Position numbers and translations under genes: made by a program. Positions 26,839 through 35,408 of a stretch of DNA of 64,000 bases are shown piece by piece. Positions within the stretch are counted from its first letter, which is position 1; the number at the start of each line of letters is the position of its first letter. The DNA is taken from the NCBI GenBank assembly GCA_905479065.1, contig CAJQLB010000018.1, forward strand, positions 27,665-91,664, given 5' to 3'. Below the pieces are notes generated by a model. It did no database searches. It was not told where the DNA came from and saw only the letters and a list, made by a program, of their open reading frames with translations. This DNA comes from an uncultured Flavobacteriaceae bacterium. Lineage in GTDB: Bacteria > Bacteroidota > Bacteroidia > Flavobacteriales > Flavobacteriaceae.

Positions 26839-27948
26839 GTGATAAAGCTTCACGACAAATATTTCAAACCTTTTATTTCTTCTGAAGAAATTGACAGTGC
26901 TATCTCGAAATTAGTAGACCAAATCTCGACTGATTTGGGTGACGAAATACCTGTTTTTGTTGGTATTCTCAATGGATCTTTTATGTTTGTAAGTGATTTT
27001 GTAAAAAAATACCCAAAGCCTTGTGAGGTTACATTTATAAAATTAGCCTCGTATGAAGGTTTAAAGTCTACAGAAGACATTCAGAGACTGATAGGGCTCA
27101 CACAAGATTTGACAGGAAGGACCGTTGTCATCCTTGAAGACATCATAGATTCAGGTAAAACGATGTTTGAGGTGCATAGAATCTTCAAAAATGAAAAGGT
27201 TAAACGATTGGTTATTGCCACATTGTTTTACAAACCACAGGCCTACAAAGAGGATTTTAAAATTCATCACATAGGGATGAATATCCCCGACAAATTTATT
27301 GTAGGTTTTGGTTTGGACTATGATCAATTAGGAAGAGATTTACCAGAAATTTATCAAATCATAACTACAGAACACATGACAAATATTGTCCTATTTGGAC
27401 CTCCAGGTGCTGGAAAGGGAACACAAGCGGTTTATTTAAGAGATCATTACGATTTAGTTCATATTTCTACTGGAGACGTATTTCGATATAACATTAAAAA
27501 TGAAACGGCTTTAGGACTTTTAGCGAAATCATACATGGATAAAGGGGAGTTAGTGCCAGATGAGGTAACTATTAATATGCTGAGTGCCGAGGTAGATAAA
27601 AATGCTGACGCAAAGGGATTTATATTTGACGGATTTCCTCGAACAAAAGCGCAAGCTGAATCGTTAGATGAATTAATGAACACCAAAGATTCGAAAATAA
27701 ATGCAATGATTGCTCTAGAAGTTGATGACAACATATTAATTCAGCGACTGCTTGAGCGAGGAAAGACTAGTGGTAGACCTGACGATGCTGACGAATCAAT
27801 CATTAAAAATCGTATTTCAGAGTACTACCAAAAAACGGCTGTTTTAAAAGATTTTTATGCAAATCAGAATAAATATTTTGGATTAGATGGCGTAGGAACT
27901 ATAGAGGATATCACAACGCGCTTAAAGCTTGTTATTGACATTTTATAA
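26839..27948 (+). CDS. Fused hypoxanthine phosphoribosyltransferase - adenylate kinase
   Basis: One 369-residue frame joins two purine enzymes. Residues 1-173 are a hypoxanthine phosphoribosyltransferase, with FVGILNGSFMFVSDF and the PRPP motif VVILEDIIDSGKTM near 97-110. Residues 180-369 are a complete adenylate kinase, with the P-loop GPPGAGKGTQ near 187, FDGFPRTKAQAE, and a short zinc-free lid RLLERGKTSGRPDD. The linker is only about six residues (ITTEH). Met180 could also serve as an internal start for free adenylate kinase. Translation of the full protein starts at GTG. The product would make IMP/GMP by salvage and balance adenylates in one polypeptide. Confidence 0.93.
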   Translation: MIKLHDKYFKPFISSEEIDSAISKLVDQISTDLGDEIPVFVGILNGSFMFVSDFVKKYPKPCEVTFIKLASYEGLKSTEDIQRLIGLTQDLTGRTVVILEDIIDSGKTMFEVHRIFKNEKVKRLVIATLFYKPQAYKEDFKIHHIGMNIPDKFIVGFGLDYDQLGRDLPEIYQIITTEHMTNIVLFGPPGAGKGTQAVYLRDHYDLVHISTGDVFRYNIKNETALGLLAKSYMDKGELVPDEVTINMLSAEVDKNADAKGFIFDGFPRTKAQAESLDELMNTKDSKINAMIALEVDDNILIQRLLERGKTSGRPDDADESIIKNRISEYYQKTAVLKDFYANQNKYFGLDGVGTIEDITTRLKLVIDIL

Positions 27949-27977
27949 TCGGTGTCAAAATTAATTAACTAATAGAA

Positions 27978-27994
27978 TTTGCTTTTAAAGCAAA
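27978..27994. repeat. Palindrome between the fusion gene and obgE
   Basis: TTTGCTTT-T-AAAGCAAA is a perfect 8+8 palindrome with one central base. It could be a weak hairpin after the fusion gene or a protein site in front of obgE. Its GCTTTTAAAGC core recurs at 49946-49956 upstream of gyrB. Confidence 0.35.
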
Positions 27995-28011
27995 ACTTTT
28001 GATAAAAAGAC

Positions 28012-29010
28012 ATGACTGAAGGTAACTTTGTAGATTATGTAAAAATTCATGCTACATCCGGAAATGGAGGTAAAGGATCTGTTCATTTACACAGAGAGAA
28101 ATTTATCACAAAAGGAGGTCCTGATGGAGGTGATGGAGGTCGTGGAGGTCATATTATACTGAAAGGAAACGAGAATTTATGGACACTTTACCATTTAAAG
28201 TTTAAGAAACACTTTAAAGCAGGTCACGGTGATCATGGGAGTAAAAGTCGAAGTACTGGTGCTGACGGTCAAGATGTTTTTATTGATGTTCCTTTGGGAA
28301 CAGTCGTAAGAGACTCAGAAACGAGTGAGGTACTTTTTGAGATAACTGAAACAAATGAAGAAAGGATATTGTGTGAAGGAGGTAAAGGAGGCCGTGGCAA
28401 TTGGCATTTTAAAAATTCTGTTAACCAAACACCGCGATATGCACAGCCAGGAATCCCCTTGGAGGAGAAACGTGTTACTTTAGAATTGAAAATTTTGGCC
28501 GATGTTGGACTTGTAGGATTCCCAAACGCAGGAAAATCGACGCTACTCTCTGTGGTGACCTCTGCAACGCCAAAAATTGCAGATTATGAGTTTACAACAT
28601 TGAAGCCTAATTTAGGAATCGTTAAGTATCGTGATTTTCAAACATTTGTAATGGCAGACATTCCTGGGATAATAGAAGGGGCGGCAGAAGGAAAAGGACT
28701 TGGACATTATTTTTTGAGGCATATTGAGCGTAATTCAAGTTTATTGTTTTTAATTCCTGCAGATGCAAAAAACATTAGGAAGCAATACGACATTTTATTA
28801 GATGAATTGAGACGTTATAATCCAGAAATGTTAGATAAGAGCCGTTTAATAGCCATATCTAAATGTGATATGCTAGATGCTGAATTAAAAAGTGAATTAA
28901 AAATAGAACTTGATAATGAGCTTCCAGTTGATTATGTGTTTATATCCTCAGTTGCCCAGCAGGGCTTAAATAAATTGAAGGATAAATTATGGAGTATGTT
29001 AAATTCATAA
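28012..29010 (+). CDS. obgE: GTPase Obg/CgtA
   Basis: Obg is a ribosome-associated GTPase of late 50S assembly and stress control. The 332-residue protein has the glycine-rich Obg fold ([28 protein letters not shown]) in its first 155 residues. The G domain follows, with [28 protein letters not shown] and SKCD. It lacks the C-terminal OCT domain found in some Firmicutes proteins. It follows the fusion gene after 63 bases. Confidence 0.97.
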   Translation: MTEGNFVDYVKIHATSGNGGKGSVHLHREKFITKGGPDGGDGGRGGHIILKGNENLWTLYHLKFKKHFKAGHGDHGSKSRSTGADGQDVFIDVPLGTVVRDSETSEVLFEITETNEERILCEGGKGGRGNWHFKNSVNQTPRYAQPGIPLEEKRVTLELKILADVGLVGFPNAGKSTLLSVVTSATPKIADYEFTTLKPNLGIVKYRDFQTFVMADIPGIIEGAAEGKGLGHYFLRHIERNSSLLFLIPADAKNIRKQYDILLDELRRYNPEMLDKSRLIAISKCDMLDAELKSELKIELDNELPVDYVFISSVAQQGLNKLKDKLWSMLNS

Positions 29011-29131
29011 TGTCTTAAAAAATAATTACTAAGAAGACGATTTCGACTGTTGACGAATGTAAGACGATAATAATGATATCGTTTTAAGCTCAAGAATAAA
29101 GTTCAATTTTATATGTAAGCTCACCATACAC

Positions 29132-30085
29132 ATGAAAAAAACGTTGCTATTACTTTTGTTTCCGATGATAGTTATTTCACAACCAACGATCCAGAAAATT
29201 GAGCGTTTAATTGCGCAACAAAAATTAAGTGAAGCAGAAATATTAGCGGTTGATTACAATAATCATAACCCACTTGATTTGTCAACTATCGAATTATTGG
29301 GAGATGTATATGGTCATCAAAAGAAGTGGGATGAAGCCATTATTCAATACAAAAAACTCGTTGACACGGAAAAATTAAATGCTAATTACCAATTTAAGTA
29401 TGGTGGGGTTCTTGGTATGAAAGCTTTGACTGTAAATAAATTTAAGGCTTTACCCATTATAAACCAAGCAAAAACTGCGTTCTTAACTGCTGCTAATTTG
29501 GACTCAACACACATTGAAGTAAGGTGGGCTTTAGTGAAGTTATATATGCAACTTCCGGGGATTGTTGGTGGAAGTAAAAGGAAATCAGTAATCTATGCTC
29601 AAGAATTAGAAAGTCTTTCAAAAGTAGATGGATTATTAGCAAAAGCCTATATCAATGAATATGATAAAAAACCATTAGTAGCAGAGTTTTACTATCAGAA
29701 AGCTGTCGAGGTCGGAGGTTCTCCTCATTGTTACGATAAATTGATAAGTTTTTATTTGTCTTTAGATGAGTTTAATAAGGCAATACTGACTATTGAGGAC
29801 GCTTACAGAAAACATCGGCAAAATAACTTAATGTATCAACTCGGTGAATTGTCTTCAATTCATAAAATTGAACTGAATAAGGGAGAGTTAAGCATCAAGA
29901 AATTTATTGATAATTACTCAAAAGAAGATGTTGTATCTGTTGAGTGGGCATACTTGAGATTAGCACAAATACAGAAATATAATAATAACATACCTGATGC
30001 TATAGAAAATGTCAATAGGGCCTTGCTTATTTGTCCTGATTTTAAAGAAGCAAAAAAAGAAAGAGCATTAATATTGTCACTTTGA
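29132..30085 (+). CDS. Exported TPR protein
   Basis: A signal peptide (LLLLLFPMIVISQ) is followed by about 300 residues of helical repeats of tetratricopeptide type, for example WDEAIIQYKKLVDTEKLNANYQ and later IPDAIENVNRALLICPDFKEA. TPR arrays usually bind partner proteins. No enzymatic motif is seen. It precedes mpl by about 50 bases on the same strand, so a shared transcript is likely, but a functional link is not shown. Confidence 0.85.
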   Translation: MKKTLLLLLFPMIVISQPTIQKIERLIAQQKLSEAEILAVDYNNHNPLDLSTIELLGDVYGHQKKWDEAIIQYKKLVDTEKLNANYQFKYGGVLGMKALTVNKFKALPIINQAKTAFLTAANLDSTHIEVRWALVKLYMQLPGIVGGSKRKSVIYAQELESLSKVDGLLAKAYINEYDKKPLVAEFYYQKAVEVGGSPHCYDKLISFYLSLDEFNKAILTIEDAYRKHRQNNLMYQLGELSSIHKIELNKGELSIKKFIDNYSKEDVVSVEWAYLRLAQIQKYNNNIPDAIENVNRALLICPDFKEAKKERALILSL

Positions 30086-30136
30086 ATTTGGAATTTGAAC
30101 TTTGTTTGGTGAACTTTGTTTTTGAATAAGCGGCTT

Positions 30137-31492
30137 ATGAATGTACATTTTATAGCTATTGGCGGTGCAGCTATGCACAATCTAGCCATAGCACTTCACA
30201 ACAAAGGATATCAAATAACTGGAAGTGACGATACCATTTTTGACCCTTCAAAATCTAGACTACATGCCAAAGGATTATTACCCAGTAGCTTTGGGTGGTA
30301 TCCTGAAAAAATATCCAGTAATTTAGATGCTATCGTATTAGGGATGCATGCTAAATCAGATAACCCAGAATTAATAAAAGCACAGTCACTCGATTTAAAA
30401 ATATATAGCTATCCAGAATTTTTGTTTGAGCAATCTAAAAATAAAACTCGTGTTGTTATTGGTGGGAGTCATGGTAAGACGACCATTACCTCCATGATTT
30501 TACATGTAATGCATTATCATGGTCAAGATGTGGATTATATGGTTGGTGCTCAATTAAAAGGGTTTGATGTCATGGTAAAACTGACTGATGAAAACGATTT
30601 CATAGTGTTGGAGGGAGATGAGTATTTGAGTTCACCGATTGATAGACGCCCTAAATTTCACTTATATAAACCAAATATTGCTTTGTTAAGTGGTATAGCA
30701 TGGGATCATATCAATGTGTTTCCTACCTACGATAATTATGTAGAGCAATTTAAGATTTTTGTCGATAGTATTGTAGAGGGAGGAAGTATCAATTATAACG
30801 AAGAGGATGCAGAAGTAAAGCAAGTTGTAGAAGCAAGTACAAACACCATAAGAAAAATAGCCTACAAGACTCCTGAGTATAGAGTCTCAAATGGAAGTAC
30901 CTTACTGGAAACATCTGAGGGCTTGTTGCCAGTCGAAATTTTTGGTAAACATAATTTAAATAATCTTGCAGGGGCAAAATGGATTTGTCAACATATGGGA
31001 ATTGACGAAGACGATTTTTATGAAGCAATAGCTACATTTGCGGGAGCGAGTAAACGTTTGGAAAAAATAGCAGAAAGTGATGGTTGTATTGTATTTAAAG
31101 ATTTTGCACATTCACCCAGTAAAGTCGAAGCTACCACTAATGCGGTAAAAGAACAATTTCAAGAACGGCTTTTAGTGGCTTGTTTGGAGTTACACACCTA
31201 CAGTAGCTTGAATGCTGAGTTCTTACAACAATATAAAGGAGCTTTAGATGCAGCAGATATCGCGGTGGTATTCTATTCACCAAATGCCGTTGCTATTAAA
31301 AATTTAAAAGAGGTATCACACGAGCAAATCAAGAATGCTTTTGATAAAAATGATTTAATTATTTACAACAATCCAGTCCTTTTTCAAGAATATTTATTTT
31401 CTATGAATTTTAATGATAAGACACTATTACTTATGAGTTCTGGTGATTATGGCGGTTTGAATTTTAAAGATTTAAAGGAATTGATTAAATAA
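30137..31492 (+). CDS. mpl: UDP-N-acetylmuramate:tripeptide ligase Mpl
   Basis: Mpl is a MurC-like ligase that reattaches the recycled tripeptide L-Ala-γ-D-Glu-meso-DAP to UDP-MurNAc. The 451-residue protein begins with NVHFIAIGGAAMHNLAIAL, has the ATP P-loop GGSHGKTTITSM and ends in a ligase C-terminal domain with FKDFAHSPSKVEATTNAV. I chose the ATG at 30137. A frame extended upstream to a TTG at 30116 would add seven residues that are not part of the family. The upstream leader is rich in TTTG. Confidence 0.92.
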   Translation: MNVHFIAIGGAAMHNLAIALHNKGYQITGSDDTIFDPSKSRLHAKGLLPSSFGWYPEKISSNLDAIVLGMHAKSDNPELIKAQSLDLKIYSYPEFLFEQSKNKTRVVIGGSHGKTTITSMILHVMHYHGQDVDYMVGAQLKGFDVMVKLTDENDFIVLEGDEYLSSPIDRRPKFHLYKPNIALLSGIAWDHINVFPTYDNYVEQFKIFVDSIVEGGSINYNEEDAEVKQVVEASTNTIRKIAYKTPEYRVSNGSTLLETSEGLLPVEIFGKHNLNNLAGAKWICQHMGIDEDDFYEAIATFAGASKRLEKIAESDGCIVFKDFAHSPSKVEATTNAVKEQFQERLLVACLELHTYSSLNAEFLQQYKGALDAADIAVVFYSPNAVAIKNLKEVSHEQIKNAFDKNDLIIYNNPVLFQEYLFSMNFNDKTLLLMSSGDYGGLNFKDLKELIK

Positions 31493-31542
31493 AATAATCT
31501 TCAAGAAATAAACTATTTAGCGTATTAGTGATAATTTTACCC

Positions 31543-33882
31543 TTAAAAATTTATTCTAAAACTTAAATTTGGAGTAAACCCTAAAGATTTTAGCTCAACT
31601 TTATCAAAGCTCTCACGGTCATTTAACGAAAAATAAGTATTGACAATATTTTTATTGTTGGTTATATTCCAAATTGAAAAACCAGCTGTTGCATTGATAG
31701 ATTTGCCGAAATTGAAATTATAAATAGCTGAGACATCAGCTCTCAAGTAGTCATTGTTATTGGAGCTGTTAGGGACGTCGTAATTTATTAAGTTTCCAAT
31801 TATTGGATTAATTTCATTTGGAGCAGTATATGGTTTTCCACTGCGCCAATTCAAACCAAAAGCGAATTTCAGTTTATTCAATGTAAGACTACTCCCCAAT
31901 TTGAATGCATGTTTGATATCTAAATTATTTGGAAAGCTATTACCAAAGTTCAGATTTTTAAATGAGTACTTATTTTCACTGATTGAGTAACCGAACCAAG
32001 CATTTAAATTTTGAATTTGTTTACTAACAAGAATATCAATACCCATTATTTTATATTTTCCAACCGCATTTAGATATTGATATTGATTTTGAAATCCTTG
32101 ACTTCTCGTCGTGATACCATCAACTTGCTTCATGAATACTTCACCACTAATAAGAAGGCCACGTTTGTTATAATGAAGCCCTATTGAAAACTGTTTGCTT
32201 TTTATAATTGGAATATCCTCATTATTAGATAACACCCAGCGTCGTTTTTCAACGCCTAAAAAATCATTTTGTAAATCGATGATTTGAGAGCTTGTTTGAC
32301 TTTTTAACTCTCCGAGTAATTCTAATCTAAAATTAGACAAAAAGCGCTGACTAAAACTAAGTCTTGGTTCAAAATAAAGTTTTGAAAACGTGTCAATGTA
32401 ATTTGTCCTTAAACCAAATCGAAATGTTGTTGATTTTAATTTTGAAGAATAAGCTATTTCATTAAATATTGAATGTGTACGGAGCACCTTTTTGATAAGT
32501 CGTCTAAAATTGGGGTTGTTAACATCTTCAAGACTACTAATGCCAATTTCAGAAAATTGATAACCACCAAAATAATTAATGTTATTTGTTGAATTATACG
32601 TGAGGTGTAGCTTGAGGCTCGTGTCTAGAACTTCATTTTCTTGAATTAATTGCTGATTAATGGAAATATCATTATTCAGAGCCTCTAAATTGTAGTGCGA
32701 TGCTGATAATGCAAAAGAGGTAGATAATTTGTTATTCCATTTCTTGTGATAAGAAATACCCAAAGCGAGGTTGCGCTGAATAAGCTGACTGTTTAAGAGT
32801 TCATCATTTTGATTAATATTTGATTCCTCAGTATAATTTAAGGCATTATAGGTGTTGAGTAAACTGAAACGAAGCTGCTCTTTTGGAGAAATATCATAAA
32901 GTAACTTTGTCGAAAGATCATAAAAATAAAATCGTTCATTCTTGGAAATACCACCAGAGTTTGTTAAGTCTGTGTCTTGAAAAATACGTTCGTAATATTC
33001 ATTATAGGTGGGAGTTGAAATTAAATCAGTTAAAGAGCGTCTCGCTGAAAGTTGTAGCCCGACATTATTACTTAATTGGGTTTTAAAATAGGCATCACTG
33101 TTGATTAAATTCAGACCGAGTCCGAATGTTTTTTTTGGTTCAATATCATTGGAAGAACGCATATCGATGATACTAGAAATACCATCACCATAAACGGCAC
33201 TAGTACCATTTTTTGAAATAATTACATTATCAATTAAATAGGGATTGAAAGCAGAAATAAGACCAAAAAAATGTCCTGATTGATACATTTTTATACCGTC
33301 CCATAGGATTAAATTTTGATCATTAGTACCGCCCCTTATATTGAGATTGGAAATACGTTCATCTGCACTTTCTACACCGGGTAATGTTTGAATGGTTTGA
33401 AGAACATCTGGTTCAATAAGCCCAGGTAAAATACCAAAGCCTTGAGGTTTAATTTGTGTATTGCCATGGGGTTTGATTGAGATGCCTTTTGTCAAGAAAT
33501 CGGATACTGTAATTTCTTCCAGTATTTGAGTTGGAATGTCAATGCTTTTTTTTAAACTTAAGGTAATAATGATTGAGTTTTGTGTTAGAAACTTAAATTT
33601 TAATTTTGTCTCTTTCTCTAGAAACAATAAAACCTCATTCAGGGTGAGGTTTAATTTTGGTTTTTTTACATATTTTGAAATAATATTTTTATCAGCGTAT
33701 GAAAAAGAAACTTGATAGGTTAACTCAATGTTCTTTAAAATGGTAGTGAGTGGAAGTTTTTTTTGATTGGATGTTTGAGAGAAACAAATTGGATTACTCA
33801 AAAAGAAAACTAGAATGACAATAAAAACAAAGTTTTGTTTATTCACTCGATAGGATAATTTTTGATTGCTTAAGTTTCTCAA
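31543..33882 (-). CDS. TonB-dependent receptor with N-terminal STN signalling domain
   Basis: This 779-residue outer-membrane transporter has a signal peptide (FVFIVILVFFLSNPICFS) and an STN domain at about residues 40-110, the part that talks to FecR. The plug domain contains VLQTIQTLPGVESADERISNLNIRGG and the β-barrel ends in LSFRINF with a terminal Phe. No SusD partner is present, so it belongs to the FecA signalling type. The ATG at 33882 lies 44 bases inside fecR. A GTG at 33846 would cut the overlap to 8 bases and put the signal peptide right at the N-terminus, and may be the true start. The ligand is unknown. Confidence 0.93.
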   Translation of the reverse strand: MRNLSNQKLSYRVNKQNFVFIVILVFFLSNPICFSQTSNQKKLPLTTILKNIELTYQVSFSYADKNIISKYVKKPKLNLTLNEVLLFLEKETKLKFKFLTQNSIIITLSLKKSIDIPTQILEEITVSDFLTKGISIKPHGNTQIKPQGFGILPGLIEPDVLQTIQTLPGVESADERISNLNIRGGTNDQNLILWDGIKMYQSGHFFGLISAFNPYLIDNVIISKNGTSAVYGDGISSIIDMRSSNDIEPKKTFGLGLNLINSDAYFKTQLSNNVGLQLSARRSLTDLISTPTYNEYYERIFQDTDLTNSGGISKNERFYFYDLSTKLLYDISPKEQLRFSLLNTYNALNYTEESNINQNDELLNSQLIQRNLALGISYHKKWNNKLSTSFALSASHYNLEALNNDISINQQLIQENEVLDTSLKLHLTYNSTNNINYFGGYQFSEIGISSLEDVNNPNFRRLIKKVLRTHSIFNEIAYSSKLKSTTFRFGLRTNYIDTFSKLYFEPRLSFSQRFLSNFRLELLGELKSQTSSQIIDLQNDFLGVEKRRWVLSNNEDIPIIKSKQFSIGLHYNKRGLLISGEVFMKQVDGITTRSQGFQNQYQYLNAVGKYKIMGIDILVSKQIQNLNAWFGYSISENKYSFKNLNFGNSFPNNLDIKHAFKLGSSLTLNKLKFAFGLNWRSGKPYTAPNEINPIIGNLINYDVPNSSNNNDYLRADVSAIYNFNFGKSINATAGFSIWNITNNKNIVNTYFSLNDRESFDKVELKSLGFTPNLSFRINF

Positions 33883-34741
33883 ACTTAATGTTAAGTGGTA
33901 AAGTTATTGATTTTAGAGCGAGATCTAGATCGTCATGAGCAAAACTTCCTGTAAATTTTTGAGAAGTATCAATTAATTGGTAATCTAGTATGACCTTATA
34001 CTGTCTCTCAAATTCTCTAAAGACAAAGATTAGTGGCATACTTTTAAAATAACTTTGATTATTTTTCCAAGCCGGACTTTTTAAATTTTCTTTATCTGTT
34101 GCGATAATTTCTCCATTAAGCAATAAAAACGAATCTCCTGACATTAATAGTTGATCTGTGTCGTTACAATTAACATTCACTGACCCTTCGTAGCACATAA
34201 CTTCAAACAAACCATCCCGATGCTTAACATTAAATTCTGTTCCTAATACTGTAATTGTCCCCGTGCTAGTTCTTACATTAAATTTAGCCCCTTTTGAGAC
34301 TTTGAAATAAGCTTCGCCTTCTAGTTTTATGTCGCGGTTATTTCCCCAATTATTTTTATTAAATGACACGTCTGTCTTCGAATTTATCAAAACATGTGAT
34401 GCGTCTGGCAATATAACTGAGGTTTTCTCGGCAATTGAGGTTGATATTCTAGTGTCAAGAGAACCGATGTAGGTGTAAATCCCCAGTCCAATTACAACAA
34501 TAGCTGCAATGCGAAGGAACTGTCTCGTCCAGCTATTCTTTGATCTAAATTTTGTAGGATTGATGCTTTGGTTAATCTTCTCGAAAGTACTGTCACTATT
34601 AAATGAGGGAATTTGAAAAGCTTTGATACTTTCAGACAACTTCATCAGTTCATCTGCATCATCTAACTTATGAAACAGCTTGAATTCCTCAGAACTAAGT
34701 TCATTGTCTAGCCATTTTTTTATGAGCTCCTCTCGTTTCAT
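33839..34741 (-). CDS. FecR-type anti-sigma factor
   Basis: The 300-residue protein has an N-terminal cytoplasmic segment, a transmembrane helix near residues 80-96 (IAAIVVIGLGIYTYIG), a FecR domain (VILPDASHVLINSKTDVSF, EGEAYFKVSK, TITVLGTEFNVKHR) and a C-terminal DUF4974-like module (SYFKSMPLIFVFREFERQYKV). It would hold the ECF sigma factor inactive until the receptor's STN domain signals across the periplasm. The order sigma, FecR, receptor is the classical one. Gene ends overlap the receptor gene. Confidence 0.95.
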   Translation of the reverse strand: MKREELIKKWLDNELSSEEFKLFHKLDDADELMKLSESIKAFQIPSFNSDSTFEKINQSINPTKFRSKNSWTRQFLRIAAIVVIGLGIYTYIGSLDTRISTSIAEKTSVILPDASHVLINSKTDVSFNKNNWGNNRDIKLEGEAYFKVSKGAKFNVRTSTGTITVLGTEFNVKHRDGLFEVMCYEGSVNVNCNDTDQLLMSGDSFLLLNGEIIATDKENLKSPAWKNNQSYFKSMPLIFVFREFERQYKVILDYQLIDTSQKFTGSFAHDDLDLALKSITLPLNIKFEKLKQSKIILSSE

Positions 34742-34793
34742 TTCAGTGTGATATCAAATATTAAACAGATAAGTTTTAAAAACTCCTACCTAA

Positions 34794-35309
34794 TCAAATT
34801 TCTTTTATAGTTTTTCTCAATTTTTTTAAGGCACCATAAATTCTTTTTTCAACAGCTTTTTGAGAAATTCCAAGTAAAGAAGCAATTTCTTTGTGCTTTT
34901 TACCGTCAATTCGATTTAATAAAAATGTGGTGCGTTGAATTTCAGATAAATTAGACAAGGCATGTTGTAATTTTCTCATGTACTCATCACTTTCCAAAAT
35001 AAATTCAGGCGTTTCATGAGTGTAATTTTTATGTGATAATTTTTGGTATTTGAGAACTACTTTTTTGTGTGCGGTAGCATTTAAAGTGGCGTTGTTTGCT
35101 ACTGTAAATAAAAAAGATTTTGCTTTTGAGGGAGTTATTTTTCCACAATTTTCCCAAAGTTTAACAAAAGCATCTTGAACTTGGTCTGCTGGGCTGTAAG
35201 ATTCCCCAAATTTGTAATATAAAAAATTATGAAGATCTTTGGAGTGCCTTTTAAAAATTGCAGAAAATAATGTTTCATCACAAATATTTTCTTTTAAGTC
35301 ATCGTTCAT
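34794..35309 (-). CDS. ECF RNA polymerase sigma factor (FecI-like)
   Basis: The 171-residue protein shows sigma region 2 (LYYKFGESYSPADQVQDAFVKLWE) and region 4 (LNRIDGKKHKEIASLLGISQ followed by KAVEKRIYGALKKLRK). Such small sigma factors direct polymerase to promoters of their own receptor operon. It is followed after 52 bases by fecR. The housekeeping-type -7 box in front suggests basal expression by the primary sigma factor. The divergent lipoprotein gene is a possible second target. Confidence 0.95.
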   Translation of the reverse strand: MNDDLKENICDETLFSAIFKRHSKDLHNFLYYKFGESYSPADQVQDAFVKLWENCGKITPSKAKSFLFTVANNATLNATAHKKVVLKYQKLSHKNYTHETPEFILESDEYMRKLQHALSNLSEIQRTTFLLNRIDGKKHKEIASLLGISQKAVEKRIYGALKKLRKTIKEI

Positions 35310-35328
35310 TTGAGAAAATTTGATACCA

Positions 35329-35336
35329 CAAAAGTA
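35329..35336 (-). promoter_or_regulatory. -7 promoter element of the sigma-factor gene
   Basis: The minus strand reads TACTTTTG, matching TAnnTTTG exactly, 19 bases before the start codon of the ECF sigma gene. The next 70 bases separate it from the divergent lipoprotein gene. Confidence 0.5.
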
Positions 35337-35408
35337 GAAAAAGAACTTTACAGGTAGGACATTTAAAGAAATAATTGTTTAATAATAAATCAAGAGATAT
35401 ATCATTTT

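Noticed and set aside
26839..27948. HPRT-adenylate kinase fusion as a sequencing error
   Set aside because: Both domains are complete and in one frame with no out-of-place residues around the junction; only loss of a stop codon is needed, so I keep it as real.
30116..30136. Extended mpl start at TTG
   Set aside because: The seven added residues are not family-like and a proper ATG follows at 30137.
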